A DNA stretch of 64,000 nucleotides from Nephrocerus scutellatus (GCA_947095585.1 OX352761.1:59388832-59452831); one strand, 5' to 3'; numbered from the stretch's first letter, positions 30,605-40,893 are shown. Numbers and translations are program-made. Notes: generated by a model from the sequence alone, not told the origin.

Positions 30605-31740
30605 TTTCCAATATCTCATTTATTAGACTCCATGTTTTTTTTGGATCATGACAGGCTGCATTGAATTTCTCTTCATAGTAGAGCGATTTTTTAGACGACA
30701 ATTCCTTATTTAAAATGTTTCGATATCGTTTGTACTCCATCTCTCCAGTCTATTGTTTTTCCATCTCCTGTAAAGCTCATCTCGTTTTTTACATTGTGAC
30801 AAAGGGCCAGAAGTAATCCATGGGTTATTTTTACGTTTGGATTTGTGGGAATTGTGGAAAGTCGATTTTTCGTAAATTTCATTCATTTTGCATACAAACA
30901 AAATATAGACTATTTCTACATCGGTCTCGTTGAGAATGTTATCCCAGTTGGTTGTTCTTATAAGTTCATTCACCTTGTTTGAGCAGAGGTACTTGTATGT
31001 TGTGCTGTCTTCATTAGGCGCTACGATTTGCATTGAACAATTTCCGTACCATAGGGCATAATGGTCCGAAATGTCAGTCTCGATAACGGCCGAATATATA
31101 TTTGCTGTTCAGGCATGCTAATAACAATGTGATCAATTAACAAAGACGTTCCTGTGGCCATGTCTGTTTTTGTATGTGCTTTTATAATATTTATAAGTCC
31201 TTTTGACGCTAGCATTTCCTGGTAGTCTTTGACCCAGCTTTTTGTTACGTCTTGAACATTAACGTTTATGTCTCCCATGATTATGGTTTCCTTTATCCCA
31301 TTGGTTTCTTGCAAGTTATTTGCCAATACGTCTACGATAAAATCGTTTATACTGTAGCCCGGAGGCCTATAAACTCCTAGTAAAAGTTTTTCTTTGTCCT
31401 TTTCTTTTACTACGATTTTTAAACATTCAAATGATGTTGTTTCAATTTCAAGTCTTTTATACTTAATGGTATTCTTTATGTAAATTGCAATTCCTCCACC
31501 TCTACGATGGTTTCTATTTAGAAATTCTGAGTTGACCCCTGTTTGTTTATACTACATACATCTATTGTGTAAAACAAATTTTCTTCTTTTTTAATATTAA
31601 CTTCTACCAAAACGATAATATCTATGTATTCCAGAATTTTACTAATGCTGATTTGGAATGTATTCCAATTTTTCCTTATAGATCTAATATTAAAACATAG
31701 ACAGCCAAAATTAATCATACGAAACTGTTCCGGTTTTATG
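30605..31740 (-). pseudogene. LINE-M ORF2 endonuclease and linker
   Basis: Starts INFGCLCFNIRSIRKNWNTF (catalytic Asn), DIIVLVEVNI (Glu), then frameshift; HRRGGGIAIYIKNT and LLLGVYRPPGYSINDF in another frame; IKETIIMGDINVNVQD (catalytic GDIN), TSLLIDHIVIS. The linker (31033-30605) includes NKVNELIRTTNWDNIL and YYEEKFNAACHDPKKTW. It then meets the X-element cluster inside an A-run. Three or more frame breaks. Confidence 0.78.
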
Positions 31741-32311
31741 TCGCTTTAACCTTGAATAACCCTAAAATCAATATTAGTTATCGATTCTTCATTATTTTCA
31801 TTTGTGTTTTCCATTCTTATTTTGATATATGTATTAGTTTATTAGTTTATTGTGTTTAATAATAACAGTGGAAAGATTATGTAATTTTATTTATGTCATC
31901 ATTTGTAAATATTCGCATCGCTTGTACTCCGTCACTTCTTCTTGCCATTATTCTTCCATCCTTATCCACACATATTTCCAGTTGGCTTCTCTGGCTTTAT
32001 TTTTTGTTAGCCATAGCAGCAGACGCTTTGCTGCTGTAAGCTGAGGATTAGTGTATATTATTTGGTTTTTATTTTCCAGCGATCATATTTGGCATTATTT
32101 GATTAAGTCGAAGTGTTCCTTTTGTACGCGTGTTATTTAACAATGAATTTCGAGTTTTCGAATTGGTAAATTTTACCACAATGTTACTTGCTGCTTTAAC
32201 CTGTTTGTTTTGACATTTGGTCGATATATTTCATCAATGTCTAAGACTTTGATAACTGTATCGGTGTGCTTTGCTAAAGAATCAAGAATTTCCATTAGAT
32301 TTTCATTAGGA

Positions 32312-32944
32312 TCATTCATAGATGTTATTTATTTCAACATTGTTTTGTATCAGCTGTTGCCCTATGTAGTACATGCGTTCTGTAAGGTTTTTAATGTGCA
32401 CGTCTTTGTCACTATTCTTCTGCGCCAATTCGGTAACCTGTTTCGATAGTTCTTTCATTAATTCATTGCTGCTTTGTACAGTATTTTTCATCTCCTCATA
32501 TTGTTTGGCAATAAAATCAGTAGACGACATGAAGTCGTTTAACATGGCTTTCATTTCTTTAATTTCAATTTCAATGAATGCCACGTTCTCGTATGGTCTG
32601 AATTTTTTTGCGAAATTTGTTCCCTGTTCTGGTTCTTCCGAATCTCTCGGTGTTTTTTGGGCCTGTTGTTGGATTTTTTGCGAATCAGTTCGTTGCTGAA
32701 TAATATGTTCGTTTTCTTTTGAGGTATCAATAGAAATTTTGCATTTCTCGCATCTCCACTTTGCCTTGTTCGAGGATGACATTGTTCGGTATGTAGATTC
32801 CCTGACTGTTGTGCAAGTGCAGTGTAGCCCATTTGAGCATCCATTACATCGAACAAAGTCCCCGGTATTTGGGAGGGGATCTGTACATATTGAACATATT
32901 GAGTTTTCCGCCATGGAGTGGCTTTTACACTTTACCTTATCCAA
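32312..32944 (-). CDS. LINE-M ORF1: PHD finger plus coiled coil (210 aa)
   Basis: Intact ORF1. Residues about 17-66 form a C4HC3 PHD finger: SICSICTDPLPNTGDFVRCN, GCSNGLHCTCT, WRCEKC. A polar Gln/Ser-rich spacer (70-115) follows. Residues about 120-205 are charged and heptad-like (EIEIKEMKAMLNDFM, MKELSKQVTELAQKNSDKDV), predicted coiled coil for trimerisation. This plan is known for ORF1 of CR1/Jockey-group LINEs, where the protein binds the element RNA. It ends at 32312, about 570 bases before ORF2 starts. The companion ORF2 is dead, so the protein is probably not used here. Confidence 0.78.
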   Translation of the reverse strand: MDKVKCKSHSMAENSICSICTDPLPNTGDFVRCNGCSNGLHCTCTTVRESTYRTMSSSNKAKWRCEKCKISIDTSKENEHIIQQRTDSQKIQQQAQKTPRDSEEPEQGTNFAKKFRPYENVAFIEIEIKEMKAMLNDFMSSTDFIAKQYEEMKNTVQSSNELMKELSKQVTELAQKNSDKDVHIKNLTERMYYIGQQLIQNNVEINNIYE

Positions 32945-33115
32945 CCTATTTCGTATGACAAGCTATGCGGACCGAGTTGATTAAGCTTTTTGAAAGTGTG
33001 TGCTGTAATTAACTCGCTTGCGTATCAACTTTACGGCTGTCAGAAAAGTGCTCGAGTGTTGTCTCCTTCCCACTTCTGCTGCGTTTTGTGACTATTTCAA
33101 CTTTTTTTGCAAACC

Positions 33116-33342
33116 CCGCAATATCAATAAAAAATAGCAGAGGACTCACCAATCTAAGCCTAGGCTTTAATTGTTTGATTTATTTAATTTATCTTCATTG
33201 ATTTTTTGATATCCTTTGATACTTATTCCTTGTTGCCTTCAGTTGGTGTACTTTAACTACGAGAACTATTTTAACACAGCTGATTTTTTTCTAATGCTCA
33301 TTAACACTGATGATCTGAGAAAGAGTGCTCAGCCGAAACTTT
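33116..33342. other. intergap between LINE-M 5' end and LOA LINE
   Basis: AT-rich, no ORF or repeat recognised. 'aacttttcagtttcgttc' contains a small inverted repeat only. Confidence 0.4.
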
Positions 33343-33573
33343 TCAGTTTCGTTCATTGAGACTATTTTTCACTAATATGCAGGATCTTGGTTTACCTTTG
33401 TCTGTCGCATATAGCGGATAGTAGTTAGGAGTCCTGAGTTTACAAACTCGGTTGTTGACAACCCAAGGCTCTTGTATCAGGACTATATCTTCTCCGTCTT
33501 TACAAATACGGAGTAGAAGGGAGGCCGAAGCCTTTTTGGAGTGCTGGAGATTAATCTGTACCACCTGCAGCAT
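33343..33573 (-). pseudogene. LOA-type ORF2 start (endonuclease N-terminus)
   Basis: MLQVVQINLQHSKKASASLL carries the catalytic Asn block (QINLQHSK), and IVLIQEPWV the catalytic Glu block of the AP-like endonuclease. The rest of the endonuclease and the RT are missing; the frame stops at 33343 in unrelated sequence. Confidence 0.75.
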
Positions 33574-33599
33574 TATTGATACCCTTGGGAAGAGAAACC

Positions 33600-35348
33600 T
33601 CCACTACAGTTTTGTCCAGCTTATCCCCCTCCGAAGGCAAGCTGAGAAGCTCGTCCTCATTGGTAGATTCCCTGAAAAGGAGGTCATCCCACTCCAAGTC
33701 CGACTGAGTGTCAGCAATGGAGACGGAAGACTGCGACGAATTGGCCGAAGCTTGGGGAACGTCGTCAACTATCATGGAGACAGAAGACTGTGACAGGGTA
33801 GCCGAAGCTTGAGGAACAACGTCATCCATCGTAGGGAAGGTGACGGATGTTCCAGGTTCAGGAACATGAAACTCCGAGTCCGAGGGATGAGCGGGTGGTT
33901 AACGGCTTCTATCTCATCCTTCTTATAGACCCGAAGTGTGATGCGGTTCCATCCAAACTGAATCACGCCTTTGGTCCTCGCCAGGGGAGCAAGGGATTCC
34001 TGGTTGAGCACAACTATCGCGGATCTGTAGTAGGCCCTACGCTCCTCTATCTTAGCGACCTTCCAGTTGTGCGTCGAAAGGGAGGGACTGCTTAGCCGTA
34101 AGACTTCGAGTATTCCATCAGCAGTGGGGGGTTCGATAGGAATCCAAGTCCGCGCTCTTGGTCGGCTAGGGATATCCTTCTTTGCAACAACCTCGAGCTT
34201 GGCACCAGGCCAAACCTCCCAAAGACTGCCAATAGCCAGTTTAAAGAGATCTCGAGATCTCGAATCTTCGCACGGTATTAGCTTTATCCGGCCTTGATAC
34301 CAACCGCCATCGTATGTGGTCGGAGGAGGTCAAGTGCGACCCTTCATAAAGCTCGTGAAACTGCCTGAAAGTTTGACATTAACTTGTTGCCACTGATCAG
34401 GAGAGATGGATCCATCTGTGTCGCTACGATCAATTATCGCAACAACGATTCTGTGTTTTAGGACTTCGCTGAAGGACCTCTGATATGTAATGGTGGAGTG
34501 ACTAGGGGCGGTTGAACTGTGTGCCTTGAGTCTTTTTGAGACCGGAATGACCTCCACCGATCTCTGTCGCTTCGACGTAGAGTCTCCGCTGGTCTTCATG
34601 CTGTCCTTAACAAGAAAGTCTTGGGCCCATTTAAGCTTGGCGATTTGCCTCGGCGTCCTGCTGGTCTTCGGAATAGCTCCGAGGGTCTTTAGTGTCCGAT
34701 TGGCATTACACCGGTCCTTGTAGAGCGACCTTGTTGGAGCGCGCTGCTGCGAACTATAACTACAAGATGCACTCCCAAGTGAAGTAGTCGGTACGACGTT
34801 ACCCCCTTTTTTTGGTGCATGTGGCAGTAGGGCCATGAGTGCCACAACCCTGCCGCTGCTGGTAGAAGAATTTCCTTTAATAGCCGCTCTGCGCTTGTCA
34901 GCAGTGAATAATACACCACCCACCATTGCAGGGGCCCTTCCGGTAGCCAGCGATTGTGCCGTACTACCGTCCGGTATAGAAGAAGAACCGATAATTGAAA
35001 ATCCATTTTTTGCCATAGTGACCGCTCTGCGTTTGTCGGCAGTGGATGAACCACCATCCGTCGTAGCAGGGGCACTATCGGTAGCCAGCGAGTCCGGTAA
35101 TTGAAAATTTTTTTTTTCCCTAAGGACCGCTTGCGTTTGTCGGCAGTGTGTGAACCACAATCGGTCGTTGCAGGGGCACTAACGGTAGACAGCAATTGCA
35201 CCGTGCTACCGTCCGGTATAGAAGAAGAATCGGTATTAGAGTTGCTAGTTTTCTCACAACTAGCAAAAGAAAAATATTTATTATTTGCTGCCATTTGATT
35301 CCCACGAGTGACGGCAAAAAGAGGTCGACATGCACAGAGATCCGCCAT
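33600..35348 (-). pseudogene. LOA-type ORF1 (DUF4780-like) with internal repeats
   Basis: ORF1 starts at 35348 (MADLCACRPLFAVTRGNQM). The N-terminal third has three copies of a roughly 43-residue repeat (SIPDGST..SL.T..APA...G...TADKRRA). A frameshift in a run of T/A near 35105 moves it to the frame of 34330-35160, with a basic segment (IPKTSRTPRQIAKLKWAQDF, KRQRSVEVIPVSKRLK). After a stop near 34330 it continues as GGWYQGRIKLIPCEDSRSRD, LFKLAIGSLWEVWPGAKLEV and VVLNQESLAPLARTKGVIQF, a DUF4780-like domain found in ORF1 of LOA/I LINEs. Role: RNA-binding partner of ORF2. Broken. Confidence 0.72.
34880..35245 (-). repeat. tandem repeat within LOA-type ORF1
   Basis: Three imperfect units of about 125-130 bases (starting near 34880, 35015 and 35120), each with 'gcgtttgtcggcagtg..', 'gcaggggc' and (units 1 and 3) 'accgtccggtatagaagaag'. 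They encode the 43-residue protein repeat. Confidence 0.8.
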
Positions 35349-35399
35349 ATACAGATAAGGCTAGTTTAGTTAGGAGGGCGCCAGGTATCCGTGACACTC

Positions 35400-35649
35400 C
35401 GTTCGACACTGGGTTTTTTTTTAAACTGGGCCCCCAGCCAGGCTGATTATCAGCTCGGGTCGTATTACACCTTAATCTAGCCCAGGGGGTGAGGACGGGG
35501 ATATGGATAGTAGATTAAGGAGATGGTAGGAGGAGATAGGAAAGATGGTACAATAGTGCGAGCACCATATAGTTTCAGGACTCATCTTAGGGAGAACACC
35601 CAAGAATCTTTGACCTTACTACAATCCCCTACAACGCTTTAAGTTCGAC
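35400..35649. other. junction region before gypsy-1 leader, unassigned
   Basis: G/A-rich region with a C-rich patch (GGGCCCCCAGCC near 35428). Probably the 5' UTR of the LOA LINE and the border with gypsy-1. The LTR and PBS that should precede the gypsy-1 leader are absent here. Confidence 0.4.
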
Positions 35650-35860
35650 GCTCAGGTAGGAGAAGTGAAGAGATAAGAAGTTAAAAAAGTGTAGAGACAA
35701 GAAGTTAAGAAAGTTAAGAGACAAGAAGTTAAGAAAGTGAAGAGATAAGAAGTTAAGAAAGTGAAGAGACAAGAAGATAAGAAAGTGGAGAGACAAGAAG
35801 TTAAGAAGGTGTAAAGACAAGAAGTAAAGAAATTGAGAAGGATAAGAGGCGGATAAAGTG
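35650..35860 (+). repeat. 24-bp tandem repeat in gypsy-1 leader
   Basis: About seven imperfect units of GTGAAGAGACAAGAAGTTAA + GAAA, purine-only for long stretches. Same family as 7100-7262. It lies between the primer-binding site and the gag start in the intact element. Confidence 0.87.
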
Positions 35861-35944
35861 ACAAGATAAGTGGTATAGAAACACAAGTGGCATATAAAAG
35901 AAAGAGAAGAAGTTGTAAACCGACGTTGTCTCAAGACAAAGTGA

Positions 35945-36346
35945 ATGGATCAGTTACATGAACTCACCGTTAAGCAGCTGCAAACATTCCTAAGAGGAAA
36001 ACAATTGTCGTACCGATATAATTTAAAAGCCGATTTAGTGAATCGAATTAACGATACATTCGGAGTAGGAGTCGTCAAGATTGAAGACGTGTTGGCGGCT
36101 ACAAGAGAAGACGATCTGGAGACTACAGACGAAAAGAATACGCAAGAAGTAGGACTCGAATCACAAGTGAGTACGATGACCAACCGAAACAATTTTGTAT
36201 TCCGTGACGTGGAGGAATCCCTAGAACTGTTCTCGGGAGAAGAAGGAAGTCGATTTACTAAATGGATCAGAGAGTTTGAAGTCGTCGCGGTTTTGTGCAA
36301 ATGGAAAATACCTATACCTATAGACTATACACACGTCGGTTGTTAA
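35945..36346 (+). pseudogene. gypsy-1 gag, N-terminal part
   Basis: Opens MDQLHELTVKQLQTFLRGKQ then YNLKADLVNRINDTFG, resembling a SAP-type helix-loop-helix at the start of some insect Ty3/gypsy Gag proteins. An acidic linker follows, then FRDVEESLELFSGEEGSRFT and KWIREFEVVAVLCKW, the capsid-like retrotransposon gag start. It stops at 36346. The capsid continues out of frame (LKGAARLAVEATEGITDW at about 36345-36400) to about 36660. Confidence 0.72.
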
Positions 36347-36729
36347 AGGGCGCTGCGAGGTTGGCTGTTGAGGCCACCGAGGGAATAACTGACTGGGCCA
36401 AGCTGAAGGCTCACTTAGTGAGAGAGTTCGGAAAGAAAACGTCGAGAATTTAAGTACACCGACAACAAGATAGTAGAAAGAGTTCGAAAGTCTACTAGAA
36501 TACTTGTACGTAATTGTACAGATCAGGAATCAAGGTGAGATGAACGAGTTCTCCCTGATCGAGCATAATATCAACGGAATTCCGGACACGGTAGGAAACA
36601 AATCAATTCACTACGAAGCCGCAACGATAGAGGAATTAAAGCAGAAGCTAGAGATATAAAGCAGAATGCAGAATGGACGGCGGCAGAAACAATAGAAATA
36701 CCAGGCCAGGTACATCGTCAAGCGGAGCG

Positions 36730-37060
36730 TCTACATTAGGGAGGTGTCATAACTTTGGGTCGTTGTCACATTTGGCTCAAGGTTGCCCGGGTAGAGGAAA
36801 AGGTATGTTGCTTCAAGTGTAACCAGTCGGCCACATATCTCCGAATTGCCCATTGAAGACGAAGACTGCCTCACCGACGAGTAATATAAGCCAGGTGCGT
36901 CGCAACGAGTCCGATGACAGTCTTGTCAGGATCAACATCGACGGTAAACCACACCGCGCGTTCGCCGACAATGTAAGTGATATCCACTGGTTCATAAGTC
37001 AATTCAAAGGGAAATTCAAGGAGCAAAACTTGAACAACCAGGAATAATAATAAAGGGTTT
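36730..37060 (+). pseudogene. gypsy-1 zinc knuckles and protease remnant
   Basis: Two CCHC knuckles are visible but damaged. RCHNFGSLSHLAQGCP has Phe where the second Cys belongs. KCNQS..HI..NC is shifted by a one-base loss near 36830. Further on, LVRINIDGKPHRAFADNVSD has the layout of an aspartic protease (FADTGSDI expected), with the active-site D-T-G changed to D-N-V. Nonfunctional. Confidence 0.65.
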
Positions 37061-37479
37061 CGGAAATCGACTGCAGAAGACGTTGGGCTCATGCGTATTG
37101 GAAGTCCAGATTGGGGCAGATAAGTTGATACCGGATCGGTGACTTCAAGATAAGATATTATTGGAAAAGGACTTTTTTAACAAAGTTAACGTCCTGATAG
37201 ATCATGACGAAGTTAAAAGTCATGACGAGCAAAGACGCCAACATAGATGAAGAAATAAAAACGTACGAGTTGGGGGAGAACAACATATTCACAATAGACG
37301 TAACGGAGCTCAAGGAGAAAAGTAACAAGCTGCGAGTAGGCAACGAGAAGAATAGAGGGTGCATCGAAAACAGCGTAAACTAATACGCGCTGAGGAAACC
37401 AGCGAAGTCGCGTACCGAAATCAGTATTGAAATGATGGACGAGATTCCAGTGTATAGAAAAGCACGGAGGCTGGCGCCG

Positions 37480-38530
37480 ATAGAGGAAAATAGTAGACGA
37501 ACAAATAAAGGAGTGGTTGGAGGAGGGGATAATCCAGAACAGTCGATCAGAATATGTGCTTGTCAAGAAGAAGGATGGCAGCCATAGATTGTGTTAGACT
37601 ACAGACAACTAAATGCGAAAATTGATAAGGATCGTAACCCAATGGCTGTAATAGAAGACGTGCTAGAGCAGTTACACGACGCGAAGATATTCATAACTTT
37701 AGATCTCAAAAACGGTTTCTTTCATGTAGACGTCGCAGCGTTCGTGACACCAGTCGGCCAGTTCGAGTTCCGAAGGGTCCGTTTCGGCCTATGCAATTTG
37801 CCGGCCACGTTCCAGCGATTCATCAACCAAATATTCCGACACTTGATTCTGAAAAGATACTTATTGCTGTATGTGGATGACATTATAATCTTTTTCATGG
37901 ATGAGGAGGAGGCGTTGGAGAAGCTTAATGCGATGTTAAGTGAAGCAGCGGAGTACGGACCCGTGATTAAGTGGGAAAAATGCAACTGCCCGAGCATATC
38001 AGTTGAGTTCTTAGGACATAGTGGAGAACGGAAGTATAAAACTGTCGGTGAAGAAGTTGTGCAGAAGTTCCCGATACCAGGCAACGTAAAACAAATCCAC
38101 AGTTTTATTGAATTGACGGGATTCTTTCGGAAGTTCGTATCGGGGTACTCACAAATCGCAAAGCCGCTGTCAGATCTGTTGTGCAAGTCGGTAAAGTTTC
38201 ACATTGGAGAGGAGCAGGAAGTTGCGATCAACACACTAAAGCCATGTCTATGTAAGGAGCTGGAATTGAAACTGTTTAACCCAATATTGCCGACCGAGCA
38301 CCACACGGACGCGAGTCTAATCGGATATGGTGGAGTTTTGTTGTAAAAGCACGAGTACAACGAATTCTATCCCACTTTCTATATAAGTTTTAAGGCGGCA
38401 GCATCAGAAAAAAATAATACGAGTTAGAAGTATTAGCCATTACGAAGTGTCTGCAGATGCTGCGTGTGTATTTACTGGGGATTTAGTTCACAGTGGTGAT
38501 CGATTGTAAAACATACCAGGCAACGATGAC
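37480..38530 (+). pseudogene. gypsy-1 reverse transcriptase and RNase H
   Basis: RT starts in a shifted frame with EQIKEWLEEGIIQ and YVLVKKKDGSHR. Then (37591-38346) LDYRQLNAKIDKDRNPM, IFITLDLKNGFFHVDV (first catalytic Asp) with a short deletion, AFVTPVGQFEFRRVRFGLCN, LPATFQRFINQIF, RYLLLYVDDIIIFF (catalytic YVDD), the connection (VKQIHSFIELTGFFRKFVSG) and the RNase H start HHTDASLIGYGGVLL. After a stop, VVIDCKTYQATMTKKDLC completes part of RNase H at about 38490-38550. Integrase is absent. Confidence 0.82.
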
Positions 38531-38594
38531 GAAAAAAGATCTCTGTCCGCGTGAGTTATATCAACGAAGCAATACCAATAATAAATAACTGATA

Positions 38595-38840
38595 AGATAA
38601 TCCACAATCTGTTTTTACGACGAACGGAATGTGTATTTTGACACATTCCAGCCGTTCATATAATCATCTAGAAGCTATTTTTATGAGGGATGGATTGTAA
38701 ATTTTGACACTGATACGGTCGTCCACAATCAGTTTTTACGACGAACGGAATGTGTATTTTGACACATTCCAGCCGTTGATATAATCATCTAAAATCTATT
38801 TTTATGAGGTATGGATTGTGTATTTTGTCACCAACCGTCC
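38595..38840 (+). repeat. 123-bp tandem duplication with internal hairpins, before gypsy-1 LTR
   Basis: Two units of about 123 bases, each with 'gtttttacgacgaacgg', a GGAATGTGT-ATTTTG-ACACATTCC hairpin (38626-38649 and 38747-38770) flanked by AACGG..CCGTT, and 'gaggNatggattg'. It takes the place of integrase sequence between RNase H and the LTR. Confidence 0.82.
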
Positions 38841-38882
38841 ACTGATACGATCATCCCTAATCTAATTTACTGAGGGACATAA

Positions 38883-39404
38883 TGTTGCAGTATGTTGATA
38901 TGACTTCTTTATTCCACTCAACATAAAAGACAAAATATTTTATTTTAAGTCAGTCGATATTTTACTTTTAAATAAAAAGGTCGCTGCCCTCGTCTCGACC
39001 CATTCCATTGGAGTTAGATAGCAACAAAGTAATGCCATCTGAGACGAACAAATACCCAACAGACAGAGAATAGCATCATCAGCATAATACGCCGAGGTGA
39101 TTGCGGAGTTGCAGCTGTGTGTACGTGGATAAGCATGGCGTATGCTTGGTATCAGTTGCTGAGTCAGCTAGGCGTTTTGTCGCTGTGGTGATGGTCAAGA
39201 TGGTAAAGTGACAAGGCGCGTGACGATGAACAGCAGCAGCAGTTCCTGTTAACTTTTTGAACTAGTCGGTCGGCGTTTACGCTCATCTAATTTGGGTTGA
39301 ATCATTTGTTTTGATTTAATTGTAATTGGAATTTGTTTAATGTTAATTTGTTCGCTCTAAATATAATTTCTAATTCTCGATGAAACAATAAATAAGTTCC
39401 TACA
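38883..39404 (+). repeat. gypsy-1 3' LTR
   Basis: Inferred 522-base LTR running TGTTGCAG..TTCCTACA. Its right end is fixed by the solo copy ending at 6913, directly followed there by a primer-binding site. The left end is inferred from the TG start after GAGGGACATAA, a possible polypurine tract. An AATAAA signal lies at 39388-39393. Confidence 0.68.
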
Positions 39405-39559
39405 TGTATAGTCGTATAAGACAGAATTAATTCAAACACTGTAATAGCAACTATTTGTTTAACTTTGCATTTGCCTTTGGCGAGACTCGCAAAGTAGGAT
39501 TGGTTGCAGTCCCTGCAAGATCCGCGACACTATACAACTAAAATTCTGTTAAGCTAAAT

Positions 39560-40200
39560 CAGTCTTTAGAATGAATTACAAATATCGATATGGCGAGCTG
39601 AGAAGCTTCGATTTACTATCTTATACTCAGTGTTAATAATTAATTTAATCCCATACCTTTGACACAATATTTTTGTTGCTGGAATAGCCTTTGTTTAAAT
39701 AGCTGCGACTATGTTGTCGGTTGATATGTAATTAATTTTACGTTCGCATTATCGATGTTATCCTTTATGAAGTTATGTCTAATATCGATGTTTTTTGAGC
39801 ACGCTTTAGATGTATTGCCTCATATTTCCAATTTCCTAACTGTTTTAGCCAAATAGCTCCTGAACTGTTGTTGAACTGAATATCCCCAAGGCCATCATCG
39901 GAAGTCAATTAAGGTCAGAGATTTGTTCTTCAGCCGAACAACACGTATGTGGAATGCTTTGCAAAACTCTGTTTTTCCACATGGCTCCCCTTTTCTCATC
40001 CTTTTTCTCAATACCCACGCTGCGTCAAGAATATAACCGAGCATTATAACAGTGCGCACTTTACGCGTACCGGTTGCCTACGACTATGACGCAGATTGCA
40101 GTTTCTTGTAACATTAAGAATTTTCCATTGCATGAATGCCGTTTGTCAATATCAGACGCAACGTCAGAATCTGAATATCCCAATATGCCAATATTATTGA
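39560..40200 (-). pseudogene. Copia RNase H and C-terminus, interrupted
   Basis: 40200-40075: GILGYSDSDVASDIDKRHS (Copia RNase H start). After the J2 tail insertion (39890-40045), 39880-39590: FNNNSGAIWLKQ, CSKNIDIRHNFIKDNIDN (Copia HIDIR.HFIR block) and KAIPATKILCQRYGIKL, the terminal 'TKALP..K' block, with stops between. Noncoding today. Confidence 0.72.
39890..40045 (+). mobile_element. J2 LINE 3' tail inserted in Copia
   Basis: Short fragment like bases 60-235: 'ttcagccgaacaacacgt', 'atgtggaatgct', 'aataacc..gagcattata'. It is a 5'-truncated J2 insertion splitting the Copia RNase H. Confidence 0.7.
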
Positions 40201-40202
40201 AT

Positions 40203-40445
40203 ATAAATTTTTTTAAACTAACCCGATTTTATTTAAGTTTTGTACACATGTATAACTCCGATGACAACACTTTTTGTAAATATTAGTGATCGGACCACAG
40301 AAACCCATATATATTTTTTTTCAAAATTAATCCGATTTTATTCGAACTTTGCACACATGTGTATCTCCAATTAGAGAATTTACATGAAAATTTTAATTTT
40401 TTCAAAAGCTTCCGACTTTGACTTCAAAAAATATTTTATATACTT
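40203..40445 (+). repeat. X-element fragment
   Basis: Two X modules: 'acccgattttatttaag..' with 'tacacatgtataactccgatgacaacactttttgtaaa', and a terminal module with 'gcacacatgtgtatctcc' then the TTAGAGAATTTAC end and 'aaaattttaatttttt'. Inserted in the Copia remnant. Confidence 0.7.
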
Positions 40446-40446
40446 T

Positions 40447-40893
40447 TTTTTTGATTAATCGTCAATAAAAGTAACGAAGTATCTGGAACCTCCAATTGGC
40501 ATATTCTCCATTGGTCCACAAAAATTAGAATGTTTCACATCCAAAAAGTTAGTTGCTCTTTTTCCCTTGTCTTTGAATGTAAAACGGGGGTATGTTGCTT
40601 TAAAAATGTCTTCAGCATTTTCTACTCCTTTTATCAATTCTTTGACTTTTTGGTAATTCAATGATCCCATCAATAAACTTTACTCTAGCTAACAGCTGCT
40701 TAGTCTGATTAAAAATTAAGCAGCCATTTGGATTAAAAATAAAACTGTTTCCTATTTGAGTTATTCTTGATACTAATAATAAATTTCCTGCTATCGCAGA
40801 AACGTAAAAAACATCTTTGACTATTTGATTTTTACCAATTACAATTTTTACATCACTAGCACATGCAATACTATATATTTCATTATTGGCCAC
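40447..40893 (-). pseudogene. Copia GAG-pre-integrase and integrase start
   Basis: 40893-40612: protease end and pre-integrase domain (VKDVFYVSAIAGNLLLVSRI, SFIFNPNGCLIFN). After a jump, 40673-40455: GSLNYQKVKELIKGVENAED, then VKHSNFCGPMENMPIGGSRY and FVTFIDD. The first and second halves of the integrase catalytic core start are recognisable (HSDVCGPM expected; here HSNFCGPM, so the catalytic Asp is lost). Confidence 0.75.

Larger units (their letters stand above)
25990..33115 (-). mobile_element. LINE-M: PHD-ORF1 LINE split by X-element cluster
   Basis: A full-length-order LINE on the minus strand: 5' UTR (33115-32945), ORF1 (32944-32312), ORF2 endonuclease (31740-31020), linker (31033-30605), then an insert (27824-30602), then RT (27820-26214) and an AT-rich 3' UTR (to about 25990). 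Removing the insert joins NEILERK to PNIDGKLIKKF with only an oligo-A run between, so both halves are one element. Confidence 0.82.
33343..35400 (-). mobile_element. LOA/I-type LINE, 5' portion
   Basis: Carries a 5' UTR (about 35349-35400+), ORF1 (35348 down to about 33600) and the first 76 codons of ORF2 (33573-33343), where it is cut off. ORF1 with a DUF4780-like domain and an ORF2 starting QINLQHSKKA are typical of I/LOA-group LINEs. The RT-RNase H fragment at 7285-8940 is of the same broad group. Confidence 0.75.
35650..39404 (+). mobile_element. gypsy-1: Ty3/gypsy element, internal region and 3' LTR
   Basis: Order: 24-base leader repeats (35650-35860), gag (35945-36700), CCHC knuckles (about 36735-36850), protease-like block (36850-37050), RT (37480-38200), RNase H (38205-38530), a 123-base tandem repeat (38595-38840) and a 3' LTR (38883-39404). 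Integrase is missing and the 5' LTR is gone. A solo 5' LTR end plus leader of the same family is at 6826-7272. Heavily frameshifted. Confidence 0.82.

Noticed and set aside
32373..32699. Plus-strand frame of 108 codons opposite LINE-M ORF1
   Set aside because: Hydrophobic antisense shadow of the coiled-coil region; the minus frame has the PHD finger.
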